This document shows, one piece after another, positions 16,166 to 24,853 of a stretch of 54,440 nt of DNA. The DNA is from Bacteroidota bacterium (lineage in GTDB: Bacteria > Bacteroidota > Bacteroidia > Bacteroidales > Rikenellaceae). Position 1 is the stretch's first letter; each line of letters starts with the position of its first letter. The notes under the pieces are model-generated. The model was not told where the DNA came from and searched no databases. It saw nothing but the letters and a program-made list of their open reading frames with translations. Location of the stretch: NCBI GenBank assembly GCA_023413645.1, contig JAEZPN010000017.1, forward strand, positions 1 to 54,440, written 5' to 3'. A program made the translations under genes and the position numbers.

Positions 16166-16951
16166 ATGGCAGAAGTTAGAGCAAAAAAGGCTCTCGGTCA
16201 GCACTTCTTGACCGACCTAAATATAGCACGCAAGATTGCAACATCACTCTCGGGTGGTAGTGCCGAGTCTCCCGACAAGGTGCTCGAGGTGGGTTGCGGT
16301 ATGGGTGTACTCACGCAGTTTCTGTTGGAGCGCAAAGACATCGTGACATATGGAGCAGAGATTGACACCGAGTCGGTGGAGTATCTCCACGCTCACTATC
16401 CCGAGTTTGCGCCACGCCTCACTGAGGGCGACTTCCTCAAGATGGATCTTCGTGCAGTGTATGGCGAGAGACTCAAGATTATTGGTAACTTCCCATACAA
16501 CATCTCGTCACAGATATTCTTCAAGGTGCTCGAGAACCGCGATATAGTCCCCGAGTGTGTGGGCATGATACAGAAGGAGGTTGCCGTGCGCTTGGCAGAG
16601 CCTCCAGGATCTAAGGAGTATGGCATCCTTAGCGTATTACTCCAGGCATGGTACGACATCGACTACCTCTTCACCGTGGGCGAGAAGGTGTTTAACCCAC
16701 CCCCAAAGGTTAAGAGTGCCGTTGTGCGCCTCGTGCGTAACAATGTCGAGAAGCTCGACTGCGACGAGCAGCTATTTATAAAGGTTGTAAAGGCATCATT
16801 CGGACAGCGTCGTAAGATGTTGCGCAACTCGCTTAAGGCCGCCTTTGGCAACTTCGGTGGCAACGAACACAAGTTCTTCACCATGCGTGCCGAGCAGCTC
16901 TCGGTGGCTGACTTTGTGGAGCTAACAAACTGGGTAGCAGAGAATAAATAA
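16166..16951 (+). CDS. rsmA: 16S rRNA dimethyladenosine transferase (KsgA/RsmA)
   Basis: Dimethylates two adjacent adenines in the 3'-terminal helix of 16S rRNA during 30S assembly. The 261-residue protein starts with KKALGQHFLTDLNIARKI, has SAM motif I in VLEVGCGMGVLTQFLLE, the acidic motif in GDFLKMD, and the catalytic NFPYNISSQIFFK (N-L/F-P-Y). The C-terminal helical domain with FNPPPKVKSAVVRL and FGQRRKMLRNSLK is complete. It follows recQ at 9 bases and is probably co-transcribed with it. Confidence 0.97.
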   Translation: MAEVRAKKALGQHFLTDLNIARKIATSLSGGSAESPDKVLEVGCGMGVLTQFLLERKDIVTYGAEIDTESVEYLHAHYPEFAPRLTEGDFLKMDLRAVYGERLKIIGNFPYNISSQIFFKVLENRDIVPECVGMIQKEVAVRLAEPPGSKEYGILSVLLQAWYDIDYLFTVGEKVFNPPPKVKSAVVRLVRNNVEKLDCDEQLFIKVVKASFGQRRKMLRNSLKAAFGNFGGNEHKFFTMRAEQLSVADFVELTNWVAENK

Positions 16952-16989
16952 GAAAATAAAACAATAACCGAACTTAGAACGAGAATAGT

Positions 16990-17223
16990 ATGAAGCGTTA
17001 TTTCATATTTGCAGCAATCACACTACTCGCCATAGCATGCAAGAGCACACCCGAGAAGGCTGTCGAGAAGTACGAGAATATAGTCGAGGCTGTCGAGAGT
17101 GGCAATAAGAAGGAGGTCAAGGAGGCTGTTGAGGATATGACAGTGTGGTACGAGGACCTCAGCGAGGAGGATAAGGAGCTTGTAGACAGAGAGCTTACAA
17201 AGCACGTGAACAAGAAGCACTAA
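16990..17223 (+). CDS. Small lipoprotein, 77 residues, unknown function
   Basis: MKRYFIFAAITLLAIAC is a lipoprotein signal with lipobox LAIAC. The mature 60 residues are highly charged and predicted helical (EKAVEKYENIVEAVESGNKK, then KELVDRELTKHVNKKH), much like a short coiled coil or helical hairpin. I know no function. Its stop codon overlaps, tail to tail, the stop of the DUF5689 gene on the other strand by four bases. Confidence 0.75.
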   Translation: MKRYFIFAAITLLAIACKSTPEKAVEKYENIVEAVESGNKKEVKEAVEDMTVWYEDLSEEDKELVDRELTKHVNKKH

Positions 17224-17984
17224 GGCTCGTCTATCGTTGGCAGGGCGCGCATATTGCTTGGGCGCAACACCACCTCGCCATCGTAACTATCTACAACACC
17301 AACTAATGTGACTATGTCGCCCGGAACAATTTGGGCGGCATAGTCACATCTGTTTAATATCGCCACCGTAAGAGTATTATCCCCAGCCACAAAGTGTCGT
17401 AACGACGACTCGAATGGACGCTCCGAAGCATCGGCATCGCACCACGCCAACGAAGACTCCTCAGGGATAATCCTCACCGCTTCGACAGAGACCAAGCACG
17501 ACACATCGTCGAGGCCTATGTCGGTTATCTGCATTGTACGACAACCGCTATACTTATCGTAGAGGTGTATTATTTCAAGACGGTTCTCAAATTCGGCTTC
17601 CGAGATGCGGTCGACGACATACTCCGCTGTGGGCTCTGCACCGAGCACCACACGACTACCCTCGCGACCCACATACAGACCCTCGCAACGTATGCGCACC
17701 TGGGCGTATAGTGGCACGACGAAGTCTACATCCTCAATATCGACCTTTACATCGACTCCCGCCTCACCATCGTAGAGTACAAACGACTTATACGTCTCGC
17801 CAACTTTATCGTTGAGCACCACGCAACCCTCAATCCACACATCACTCTTTATGCACTGACTACGTTCATCAGCCAACGAGCGCAGATAGGTCATAGAGAC
17901 ATCGCCATCAACCACTTGATTATTAACGGGCGAGGAGCATGCCATAAGCACGATAAGGCTAACGTATAACACAATCCTCCGCAT
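17220..17984 (-). CDS. DUF5689-like lipoprotein, second of a pair
   Basis: A 254-residue lipoprotein: leader MRRIVLYVSLIVLMAC with lipobox LMAC. The mature part contains an OB-fold-like strand pattern (DVWIEGCVVLNDKVGET, SFVLYDGEAGVDVKVD, VRIRCEGLYVGREGSRVVLG) that resembles DUF5689 domains of Bacteroidota surface proteins. A second, weaker OB-like unit follows (DIVTLVGVVDSYDGEVVLRP). The start at 17982-17984 is chosen because it opens the lipoprotein leader; longer frames upstream read through the preceding gene. It overlaps that gene by 26 bases, which suggests coupling. The family assignment is moderate; the biological role is unknown. Confidence 0.75.
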   Translation of the reverse strand: MRRIVLYVSLIVLMACSSPVNNQVVDGDVSMTYLRSLADERSQCIKSDVWIEGCVVLNDKVGETYKSFVLYDGEAGVDVKVDIEDVDFVVPLYAQVRIRCEGLYVGREGSRVVLGAEPTAEYVVDRISEAEFENRLEIIHLYDKYSGCRTMQITDIGLDDVSCLVSVEAVRIIPEESSLAWCDADASERPFESSLRHFVAGDNTLTVAILNRCDYAAQIVPGDIVTLVGVVDSYDGEVVLRPSNMRALPTIDEP

Positions 17985-18750
17985 AGCGCATCTTAAGTTG
18001 GTAACACTCCGTGCCACCGTTATATTTCGCCCACTCCAAAATGCCAGATAGCGCAACCTGCTCTTGGGGTATCGCATCCTCAGCAAAGCGCGCATAGTCG
18101 CGCGTGTACACCGCTATACTATCTCCCGCCTCATTCTTAAATAGGGCATAACCCCTCCAGCGGGCATCAGACAACACATCTCCCGCAAGGGTATCGATAC
18201 TCGTTGAGCCTACGACATGTAGTCCATCCACACGCATAAGGCGACCACAGTCAGCATATTGCAACTCTGCGACAGTAACATTACGAGGGCTCTGCACCTC
18301 AACGCTGCTGCCACGCACTACTACCCTATCTACCGCCTCGCGCGAGGCAAGGTAGCCGACATCGTAACTTTCATACTCTGCAGCCTCCGTTCCTACCACA
18401 GCGACGCCACGCTTATAGGCTATGTAGCATCCCTCGAGGCACAACGCCACCTCCAACCCCTCGGGATAGTCGGCTGCCAGAGGCGTGATACCCATCATAA
18501 CCTCTACGGCACCCGTGCCATCGTCCACAACTATCGAGCGATAGAAGTTCTCATCACTGTCAGACGAGATAATGCGCCCTACAACCACTATATCTTGGTT
18601 GATACGCGCGGGGCGAGTACCGACGATGCGCTCTTTGAGGGTCCTAATGTCGGTTTTTGCGTGTGGTAACTCGGAGAGAATATGAGACTCGTCGGCAGCA
18701 TTATAGCAACCGACGAGCATAAAACATAGTATCGCAAAGAGTAACCTCAT
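17959..18750 (-). CDS. DUF5689-like lipoprotein, first of a pair
   Basis: A 263-residue lipoprotein with leader MRLLFAILCFMLVGC (lipobox LVGC). Residues 55-125 (DIVVVGRIISSDSDENFYRS, IVVDDGTGAVEVMMG) have the DUF5689 pattern of an OB-fold beta barrel; a second copy of the pattern is near the C-terminus (QVALSGILEWAKYNGGTECYQL). It begins 2 bases after serB ends and overlaps the next DUF5689 gene. The two proteins are probably paralogues from tandem duplication. Anchored at the periplasmic or surface side of a membrane; nothing connects them to serine synthesis except the operon. Confidence 0.78.
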   Translation of the reverse strand: MRLLFAILCFMLVGCYNAADESHILSELPHAKTDIRTLKERIVGTRPARINQDIVVVGRIISSDSDENFYRSIVVDDGTGAVEVMMGITPLAADYPEGLEVALCLEGCYIAYKRGVAVVGTEAAEYESYDVGYLASREAVDRVVVRGSSVEVQSPRNVTVAELQYADCGRLMRVDGLHVVGSTSIDTLAGDVLSDARWRGYALFKNEAGDSIAVYTRDYARFAEDAIPQEQVALSGILEWAKYNGGTECYQLKMRYAEDCVIR

Positions 18751-18752
18751 TA

Positions 18753-19988
18753 CTATTTCGAACTCTTAGCCTCCACCCACGAGTCCTTCAAACCGAGGAA
18801 GTAGAGGATGCCATCGAGGCCTACCGTTGAGAGCGACTGACGGGCTGTCTCACGCACCTTGGGCTTCGCATGGAAGGCGATACCAAGGCCCGCAATATTG
18901 AGCATAGGCAGATCATTTGCACCATCACCCACAGCCACAGACTGCTGAATATCAATATTCTCGAACTGGCACAACAATCTCAATAACTCAGCCTTGCGTG
19001 CGCCATCCACAATCTCGCCGGTGTAGCGACCCGTGAGCTTACCATCCTCAACCTCGAGCTCGTTAGCATAGACATAGTCGAAGCCGAAGCGGCTCTTGAG
19101 GTAATTACCGAAGTATGTAAATCCACCAGAGAGGATTGCTGTCTTGTAACCCACGCGCTTCAAAATTGTCATCATGCGGTCAACACCCTCGGTGATGGGG
19201 AGGTTGACAGCGATGTCCTCCATTACGCTTACGTCCAAACCCTTCAACAACGCCACGCGCTGCTCGAAGCTCTCGCGGAAGTCTATCTCACCACGCATAG
19301 CTCGCTCGGTAATCTCGCGTACCTCAGCGCCCACGCCAGCACGGTCTGCCAACTCATCAATAACCTCTGTGCGGATAAGCGTAGAGTCCATATCGAAGCA
19401 GATAAGACGGCGCGAACGACGGAAGATGCCATCACGCTGGAATGAGAGGTCTACCTCTCCCTCCTTCGTAATCTTCATCAACTCGTTCTGGAAGTGTCCC
19501 TTGTCCGAGAGCGTACCACGCACCGAGAACTCGATGCTCGTCTTGGGTGCTCGCTCATCCTCATCCAGTGGCATACGACCCGTTAGGCGGTTGATATCGT
19601 CGATGTTAAGACCTGCATCCGATATGAGTTGTGTGACACGCGATATGTGCTCGGCGGTAATCTTGCGACCTACGAGCGTGAGGATGTAACGGTTCTTACC
19701 CTGACCCGTCACCCAGCGGCGATACTCCTCCTCGTCGATGGGCGTGAAGCGTATCTGAATGTTCATCTCCGAGGCCTTGAACAGCAACTCCTTCATAATC
19801 TGTCCCGAGCGCTCGGCTGTAGTCATAAATAGGATACCGAGAGTTAGCGACTGGTGGATGTTCGACTGGCCGATGTCGAGGATAAAGGCATCGTGACGCG
19901 CCAATATACCAGTCAACGACGATGTTAGGCCGGGCTTATCCTCACCCGAGATGTTTATCTGAATAATCTCTATTTTGTTATTCTTCAT
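18753..19988 (-). CDS. serB: Phosphoserine phosphatase with N-terminal ACT domains
   Basis: Hydrolyses O-phosphoserine to serine, the last step of serine synthesis. The 411-residue protein has two regulatory ACT-like domains at residues about 5-80 and 95-175 (INISGEDKPGLTSSLTGIL; ILTLVGRKITAEHISRVTQL), then the HAD phosphatase with motif I FDMDSTLIRTEVIDELA, motif II in AILSGGFTYFG, and motif IV VGDGANDLPMLN. The ACT domains are expected to sense serine. I start at the ATG at 19986-19988 rather than four codons upstream. It leads an operon with the two DUF5689 lipoprotein genes. Confidence 0.95.
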   Translation of the reverse strand: MKNNKIEIIQINISGEDKPGLTSSLTGILARHDAFILDIGQSNIHQSLTLGILFMTTAERSGQIMKELLFKASEMNIQIRFTPIDEEEYRRWVTGQGKNRYILTLVGRKITAEHISRVTQLISDAGLNIDDINRLTGRMPLDEDERAPKTSIEFSVRGTLSDKGHFQNELMKITKEGEVDLSFQRDGIFRRSRRLICFDMDSTLIRTEVIDELADRAGVGAEVREITERAMRGEIDFRESFEQRVALLKGLDVSVMEDIAVNLPITEGVDRMMTILKRVGYKTAILSGGFTYFGNYLKSRFGFDYVYANELEVEDGKLTGRYTGEIVDGARKAELLRLLCQFENIDIQQSVAVGDGANDLPMLNIAGLGIAFHAKPKVRETARQSLSTVGLDGILYFLGLKDSWVEAKSSK

Positions 19989-20020
19989 ATCGAAATGCAC
20001 ACTTTTTTATATCACAACTA

Positions 20021-20028
20021 CAAATATA
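20021..20028 (-). promoter_or_regulatory. Promoter -7 element (TATATTTG) for serB
   Basis: On the minus strand TATATTTG lies 33 bases before the serB ATG. The -33 box is not obvious. Confidence 0.5.
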
Positions 20029-20123
20029 CAAAATTTTGCGATATGTTGTAACACTTGGCATCCATAAAATTACATCTATGTGTAACTTTCGGGCCAGAAG
20101 TGAGGATATTTGCGAAAAATAAT

Positions 20124-20131
20124 TAACTTTG
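20124..20131 (+). promoter_or_regulatory. Promoter -7 element (TAACTTTG) for the DUF5606 gene
   Basis: TAACTTTG fits TAnnTTTG and predicts a leader of roughly 40 bases. A TTTG at 20109-20112 is too close to serve as the -33 box. Confidence 0.5.
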
Positions 20132-20177
20132 CGACGTTAAAACTTTTGAACGTTCAATTTAAGCAATTTTTATAGCT

Positions 20178-20597
20178 ATGGAATTAAAGGATATTTTGGC
20201 TATCTCGGGTCAGCCCGGCCTCTTCAAGTATGTGGCACAGTCGCAGCGTGGCGTTATCGTGGAGTCACTCCTCGATGGTAAGCGCATGAACGCTTCGGCA
20301 ACAGCACGCGTAAGCGCACTCACCGAGATCTCTATGTTCACTGAGGGTGAGGATATTCCTCTCGCAGACGTTTTCACAAACATCTGGAACTACACTGAGG
20401 GCAAGGAGGCTATCTCACACAAGGAGTCGGCAGATAAGATTCAGGCAGAGTTCGCAAAGGTATTGCCCGAGTACGACCGCGACCGCGTTCACGTATCAGA
20501 TATGAAGAAGTGCTTCGCTTGGTACAACCTCTTGGTTAAAGCTGGCTTCACAGAGTTCAAGCTCCCTAACTACGAGGAGGAGGGTGCTGAGGAGTAA
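20178..20597 (+). CDS. DUF5606 protein
   Basis: A 139-residue cytosolic protein of the Bacteroidota-specific DUF5606 family, recognised by MELKDILAISGQPGLFKYVAQSQRGVIVESL at its start (core ISGQPGLFKYVAQ) and MKKCFAWYNLLVKAG near its end. The N-terminal part looks like a small beta barrel and the second half is helical. Function unknown. It stands alone between its own promoter and a strong terminator. Confidence 0.88.
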   Translation: MELKDILAISGQPGLFKYVAQSQRGVIVESLLDGKRMNASATARVSALTEISMFTEGEDIPLADVFTNIWNYTEGKEAISHKESADKIQAEFAKVLPEYDRDRVHVSDMKKCFAWYNLLVKAGFTEFKLPNYEEEGAEE

Positions 20598-20621
20598 TCC
20601 CAAACGAGCCAAAACGATAGA

Positions 20622-20649
20622 AGAGTGTCCCGCGGGGCACTCTTTTTTT
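20622..20649 (+). terminator. Intrinsic terminator after the DUF5606 gene
   Basis: Stem AGAGTGTCCC/GGGGCACTCT closed by a very short loop, followed by TTTTTTT. Confidence 0.88.
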
Positions 20650-20670
20650 GTATCGCAGCAGGGCCGTCGC

Positions 20671-20700
20671 TTGTTATTTCAAAATAAATTAGTATCTTTG
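20671..20700 (+). promoter_or_regulatory. Promoter of the C69 dipeptidase gene
   Basis: TTG at 20671-20673 and TATCTTTG at 20693-20700, 19 bases apart. The start codon is 65 bases downstream of the -7 box. Confidence 0.7.
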
Positions 20701-20764
20701 AAGGTTAATATGCCTAAACAGCGTGAATAACAATAGAATAAATAAATTATAACCTAAAAAACTT

Positions 20765-22396
20765 ATGAAAAGACTACTTAAGCTTGCGGCCCTTGTGGGC
20801 GCATTCATCGGCTCGGTTTACACGGCTGATGCTTGTACAAACTTCATCGTGACGCGCGGTGCCTCTACCGACGGCTCGAACATGGTAACTTATGCTGCAG
20901 ACTCTCACGGTCTCTACGGCACACTCTACCAGCACATCCCCGGCAAGTACACAGAGTGGATGGACGTAACAGAGTGGGATACTGGTCGTTACATCGGCAA
21001 GATTCGCCAGGCTCCCGTAACATACCGCACACTCGGCAACTCTAACGAGCACTCGCTCTTCATCACTGAGACTACATTTGGTGGCCGTCCCGAGTTGGAG
21101 GATCCCAACGGTGGCATCGACTACGGTTCACTCATCTACATCACTTTGCAGCGCGCAAAGACTGCACGTGAGGCTATCGACATCATCGTTGACTTGGCTA
21201 ACACATACGGTTACTGCTCTTCAGGTGAGTCTTTCTCTATCGTAGATACTGAGGAGGCGTGGATCATGGAGCTTATCGGCAAGGGTCCCGAGGATAAGGG
21301 TATCGTATGGGTAGCACGCCGCATTCCTGATGGTTACGTTAGCGGCCACGCAAACCAGGCTCGTATCACTACATTCCCCTGGGACGACCCCGAGAACTGT
21401 CTCTACGCTGCGGATGTAGCAGATGTAGCACGTAAGTTCGGTTGGTATGAGGGTTCAAACGAGGACTTCAGCTTTGCTGAGGCATACGCACCACTCGATT
21501 TCGGTGCTATGCGTGGTTGCGAGGCTCGTGTATGGGCTTTCTTCCGCACTGTAGCTGCCGACATGGATCAGTATGAGGACTACGCTATGGGTCACAATCC
21601 TGCTAACCGCATGCCTTTGTGGGTTAAGCCCGTGGAGAAGGTATCGCCCAAGCAGCTTATGGACTGCATGCGTGACCACTATGAGGGCACAAAGATGGAT
21701 ATGACAACAGACATCGGTGCTGGTGGCGAGGGTTGCCCCTATCGTTGGCGTCCTATGTACTTCGAGGTTGACGGCGTTGAGTATTGCAACGAGCGCGCAA
21801 CAGCAACACAGCAGACAGCATTCTGGCTTGTAGGTCAGGCACGTCCTGGTAAGACTGGTATCCTCTGGTTTGGTACTGACGATGCTGCAACATCACCTCT
21901 TACACCTATCTACGTTACATCTACAGAGGTTCCCGAGTGTTTGAAGGATGGCAACGGCACAATGCTCAAGTATTCAGATACATCTATGTTCTGGATCACT
22001 AACCGCGTAGCACAGTTTGCATACTTGCGTTACAACGTCGTAGGCAAGAACGTACGCGAGGTTGTTGACTACTGGGAGAACTCTATGCTCGAGCTCATCC
22101 CCGCAATGGACGCTAAGATTGCTAACGTATCAAACAAGGATAAGAAGGCTCGCAAGGTAGCTACAGAGTTCAGCGTGGAGACTGCACAGACACTCTTCAA
22201 CGTATGGACAACACTCGACAAGTACCTCATGGTTAAGTACATCGATGGTAACGTTAAGGGTGAGGATGAGAACGGCTTTATCGACAACGGCAATGGCAAG
22301 GACATCCCTGGCATTATCGAGATGCCTGGTTACAGCGAGAATTGGAAGCGCGCTGTAGCTGCTGACAATGGTGAGGTTCTCAAGGTGGTAAAGTAA
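20765..22396 (+). CDS. pepD: Secreted C69-family dipeptidase
   Basis: An N-terminal-nucleophile hydrolase of peptidase family C69 (PepD/dipeptidase A). The 543-residue precursor has a signal peptide ending ADA, and the next residue, Cys24 of CTNFIVTRGAS, is the predicted catalytic nucleophile exposed by cleavage. Other family segments are YAADSHGLYGTLY, ETTFGGRPEL, SFSIVDTEEAWIMELIGKG and VSGHANQARITTF. Likely periplasmic or extracellular, trimming peptides to amino acids. It has its own promoter and is followed after 31 bases by lpdA, with no terminator between. Its codon choice (many GGT, GCT and ACA) suggests high expression. Confidence 0.94.
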   Translation: MKRLLKLAALVGAFIGSVYTADACTNFIVTRGASTDGSNMVTYAADSHGLYGTLYQHIPGKYTEWMDVTEWDTGRYIGKIRQAPVTYRTLGNSNEHSLFITETTFGGRPELEDPNGGIDYGSLIYITLQRAKTAREAIDIIVDLANTYGYCSSGESFSIVDTEEAWIMELIGKGPEDKGIVWVARRIPDGYVSGHANQARITTFPWDDPENCLYAADVADVARKFGWYEGSNEDFSFAEAYAPLDFGAMRGCEARVWAFFRTVAADMDQYEDYAMGHNPANRMPLWVKPVEKVSPKQLMDCMRDHYEGTKMDMTTDIGAGGEGCPYRWRPMYFEVDGVEYCNERATATQQTAFWLVGQARPGKTGILWFGTDDAATSPLTPIYVTSTEVPECLKDGNGTMLKYSDTSMFWITNRVAQFAYLRYNVVGKNVREVVDYWENSMLELIPAMDAKIANVSNKDKKARKVATEFSVETAQTLFNVWTTLDKYLMVKYIDGNVKGEDENGFIDNGNGKDIPGIIEMPGYSENWKRAVAADNGEVLKVVK

Positions 22397-22427
22397 TTGC
22401 ACTTTAACCTACTAAAGCGTTATCACT

Positions 22428-23807
22428 ATGGAAAGATATGATATCATCGTTATTGGCTCAGGCCCTGGTGGCTATGTAGCAGCTATTCGTGCGGCACAGT
22501 GTGGCAAGCGCGTGGCAATCGTCGAGAAGGCAGATGCTGGTGGCGTATGCCTCAACTGGGGTTGCATCCCCACAAAGGCCCTCGTGCGCTCGGCTCAGGT
22601 ATATGCCGACTGCAAGGCTGCTGCGACATATGGCGTGAGCATCGAGGGTGAGGTAAAGCCCGACTGGACAAAGATGGTGGAGCGTGAGCGCATGGTGGCA
22701 ACAACCATGAACAAGGGCGTTCAGTTCCTCTTGAAGAAGAATAACATCGACGTTATCGCAGGCTTCGGTCGCCTTAAGGCTGAGGATACCGTAGAGGTTG
22801 AGGGTGTTGACTACGAGGCTGACCACATCATCCTTGCAACAGGTGCACGTCCCCGCGTCATGCCCTTCATGCCCATCGACGGCAAGCACATCATCTCATC
22901 TAAGGAGGCCCTCGTACTCCCCGAGCTCCCCGAGACAATGGTTGTAGTGGGTTCTGGCGCTATCGGTTCGGAGTTCGCATACATCTACGCTACAATGGGC
23001 GTTAAGGTTACTATCGTCGAGTATATGCCTCAGATCATGCCTCTCGAGGATGAGGACACAGCAAAGGCTATGGAGCGCGCCTTCCGCAAGCTCCGCGCTA
23101 CGGTGATGACATCTACAACTGTTAAGTCTGTCGCTGTGCGCGAGGATGGCAAGTGTGACGTCGTTATCGAGGGTAAGAAGGGTGAGCAGACGCTCGAGGC
23201 AGACATCGTGCTCTCGGCTGTCGGCATCAAGTCAAACATCGAGGATATGGGTCTTGAGGAGCTCGGCATCGAGATCGAGCGCGACAAGATCAAGGTTGAC
23301 GAGCACTACAAAACAAACATCGACGGCGTATATGCCATCGGTGACATCATCGCAACACCCGCCCTTGCGCACGTAGCATCGGCTGAGGCTATCCACTGCG
23401 TGGAGCACATCTGCGGTCTCAACCCCGAGGCTGTGGACTACTCTACAATCCCATCGTGCATCTTCACCTCTCCTGAGGTTGCCTCTGTCGGCATGACCGA
23501 GGCGCAGGTAAAGGCTGCAGGCATCGAGTATAAGGTGGGTAAGTTCCCATATACCGCATCGGGTAAGGCTACTGCTGCGGGCGAGCGTGACGGCTTCGTG
23601 AAGCTTATCTTCGACGCTGAGGAGAAGCTCCTCGGTGCACACTTCGTGGGTCACAACGTTACAGAGATGATTGGCGAGCCAACCCTTGCTAAGGTATTGG
23701 GCGTGAGCGCACACCGCATCGCACGCACTATCCATGCACACCCCTCTATGCACGAGGCAGTGATGGAGGCAGCGGAGGATGCACTTGGTTGCGCTATCCA
23801 CATGTAA
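22428..23807 (+). CDS. lpdA: Dihydrolipoyl dehydrogenase
   Basis: FAD-dependent disulfide oxidoreductase that reoxidises dihydrolipoamide in 2-oxoacid dehydrogenase or glycine cleavage complexes. The 459-residue protein has the FAD motif VIGSGPGGYVAAIRAAQ, the redox pair in GGVCLNWGCIPTKAL, the NAD motif VVVGSGAIGSEFAYIYATMG, the second FAD motif YAIGDIIATPALAHVAS and the active-site His-Glu in AHPSMHEAV. The rest of the complexes are not nearby. The TAA stop at 23805-23807 lies on the terminal repeat of structured element copy 2, which in this direction forms a hairpin followed by eight Ts and can act as the terminator. Confidence 0.96.
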   Translation: MERYDIIVIGSGPGGYVAAIRAAQCGKRVAIVEKADAGGVCLNWGCIPTKALVRSAQVYADCKAAATYGVSIEGEVKPDWTKMVERERMVATTMNKGVQFLLKKNNIDVIAGFGRLKAEDTVEVEGVDYEADHIILATGARPRVMPFMPIDGKHIISSKEALVLPELPETMVVVGSGAIGSEFAYIYATMGVKVTIVEYMPQIMPLEDEDTAKAMERAFRKLRATVMTSTTVKSVAVREDGKCDVVIEGKKGEQTLEADIVLSAVGIKSNIEDMGLEELGIEIERDKIKVDEHYKTNIDGVYAIGDIIATPALAHVASAEAIHCVEHICGLNPEAVDYSTIPSCIFTSPEVASVGMTEAQVKAAGIEYKVGKFPYTASGKATAAGERDGFVKLIFDAEEKLLGAHFVGHNVTEMIGEPTLAKVLGVSAHRIARTIHAHPSMHEAVMEAAEDALGCAIHM

Positions 23808-23934
23808 TTTAGCACTATAAGGCAGCATCTGCTGCCGCTAACAAAAGAAAATGCGAATGGGCAGTACGCCACAGTACAACCCATCCGCATTTTTTTTGCC
23901 GAGCGTTGCATCTACTACCTTCTACTGCTAAATT
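23806..23934 (-). repeat. Structured palindromic element, copy 2
   Basis: Reads on the minus strand. Its arms differ in sequence from the other copies (AATTTAGCAGTAGAAGG and its partner CCTTATAGTGCTAAATT) but still pair with each other. The core is GGATGGGTTGTAC...GTACTGCCCATTC inside the stem AAAATGC/GCATTTT, and the second hairpin is GGCAGC-AGAT-GCTGCC. The end at 23806 overlaps the lpdA stop codon. On the plus strand the core hairpin is followed directly by T8 (23890-23897), a classical terminator. Confidence 0.85.
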
Positions 23935-24064
23935 GAATCTCTTGTGAAAAGAGGTCATTCTCGACCTCTCAATCAATAGCCAGAATGGGACGTACGCCAA
24001 AGTACTACCCATCCTGGCTATTTTCATGTCGAGACCAAGCCTAACCACTTTTGACAAGAGATTC
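23935..24064 (-). repeat. Structured palindromic element, copy 3
   Basis: Directly abuts copy 2 in the same orientation. The arms are GAATCTCTTGT.../...ACAAGAGATTC; compared with copies 1 and 4 (AATTTCTTGT/ACAAGAAATT) one base differs in both arms and pairing is kept. Core: GGATGGGTAGTAC...GTACGTCCCATTC in the stem AATAGCCA/TGGCTATT. The interval to the yggS promoter holds nothing else that I can see. Confidence 0.86.
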
Positions 24065-24130
24065 GGTTGTGGGGATTTCTCATGTCAGCGACACATCTGC
24101 GCAGCCATGGCAAGAAATAGAGTCGCGGGC

Positions 24131-24161
24131 TTGCACTCTTGCCATATAATTTGTACTTTTG
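24131..24161 (+). promoter_or_regulatory. Promoter of yggS operon
   Basis: TTG at 24131-24133, 20 bases, then TACTTTTG at 24154-24161. Predicted start is about 24168, which supports the yggS ATG at 24181 rather than one 14 codons upstream. Confidence 0.75.
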
Positions 24162-24180
24162 CAAGCAAAAGCACAAAACT

Positions 24181-24840
24181 ATGACCGTAAAGCAACGATT
24201 AGAGAGAATATACGCCACACTGCCCGAGGGTGTGAACCTTGTGGCCGTATCGAAGTTTCACCCCGCAGAGCGCGTGATGGAGGCCTACGAGGCTGGCCAG
24301 CGCATCTTCGGCGAGAGCCGCCCACAGGAGATGGCACAAAAGCAGGCTACCCTACCCGCCGACATCGAGTGGCACATGATTGGCCACCTCCAGACCAACA
24401 AGGTCAAACTTATTGCCCCCTTCGTATCACTCATCGCATCGGTAGACTCCGACCGTCTCGTCGAGGAGATTGAGAAGCAGGCAGCAAAAAATGAGCGCAC
24501 GATAGACATTCTGCTTGAGGTGCACGTTGCCGATGAGGAGACAAAGTCGGGTTGGGACATCGAGGCGTTGCGCTCATACCTCGCATCGGGAGCGTTGGAT
24601 GCCATGTCACACATCCGCGTTCGTGGTGTTATGACAATCGCCACAAACACCGACGACGAGGCTACCATACGTCGCGATTTCCAAACTATTAGAGATATTT
24701 TCGAGGAGCTTAAGCCACGCTTTGGCGAGACGTTCGACACCCTCTCTATCGGCATGTCTGACGACTACCCCATCGCCCTTGAGTATGGTTCGACAATGGT
24801 GCGCATAGGCACTGCGATATTTGGTGCCCGCGAATATTAA
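24181..24840 (+). CDS. yggS: YggS/PROSC-family PLP homeostasis protein
   Basis: A 219-residue single-domain, alanine-racemase-fold protein that binds pyridoxal 5'-phosphate and keeps free PLP and amino-acid pools in balance. The PLP lysine is Lys25 in LVAVSKFHP; other family motifs are FGESRPQEMAQK (usually GENRVQE), WHMIGHLQTNKVK, SVDSDRL, VRGVMTIA and SIGMSDDYPIALEYGSTMVRIGTAIFG (core GMSDDYPIAL). The start at 24181 is downstream of the promoter and matches the family's N-terminus. First gene of an operon with truA. Confidence 0.94.
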   Translation: MTVKQRLERIYATLPEGVNLVAVSKFHPAERVMEAYEAGQRIFGESRPQEMAQKQATLPADIEWHMIGHLQTNKVKLIAPFVSLIASVDSDRLVEEIEKQAAKNERTIDILLEVHVADEETKSGWDIEALRSYLASGALDAMSHIRVRGVMTIATNTDDEATIRRDFQTIRDIFEELKPRFGETFDTLSIGMSDDYPIALEYGSTMVRIGTAIFGAREY

Positions 24841-24853
24841 ACGAGGTTTTGTC

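Noticed and set aside
23815..24057. Open frame of 80 codons on the minus strand
   Set aside because: It runs through two structured elements; its similarity to the frame at 53848-54051 comes from the shared repeat, and other copies carry stops in the same frame.
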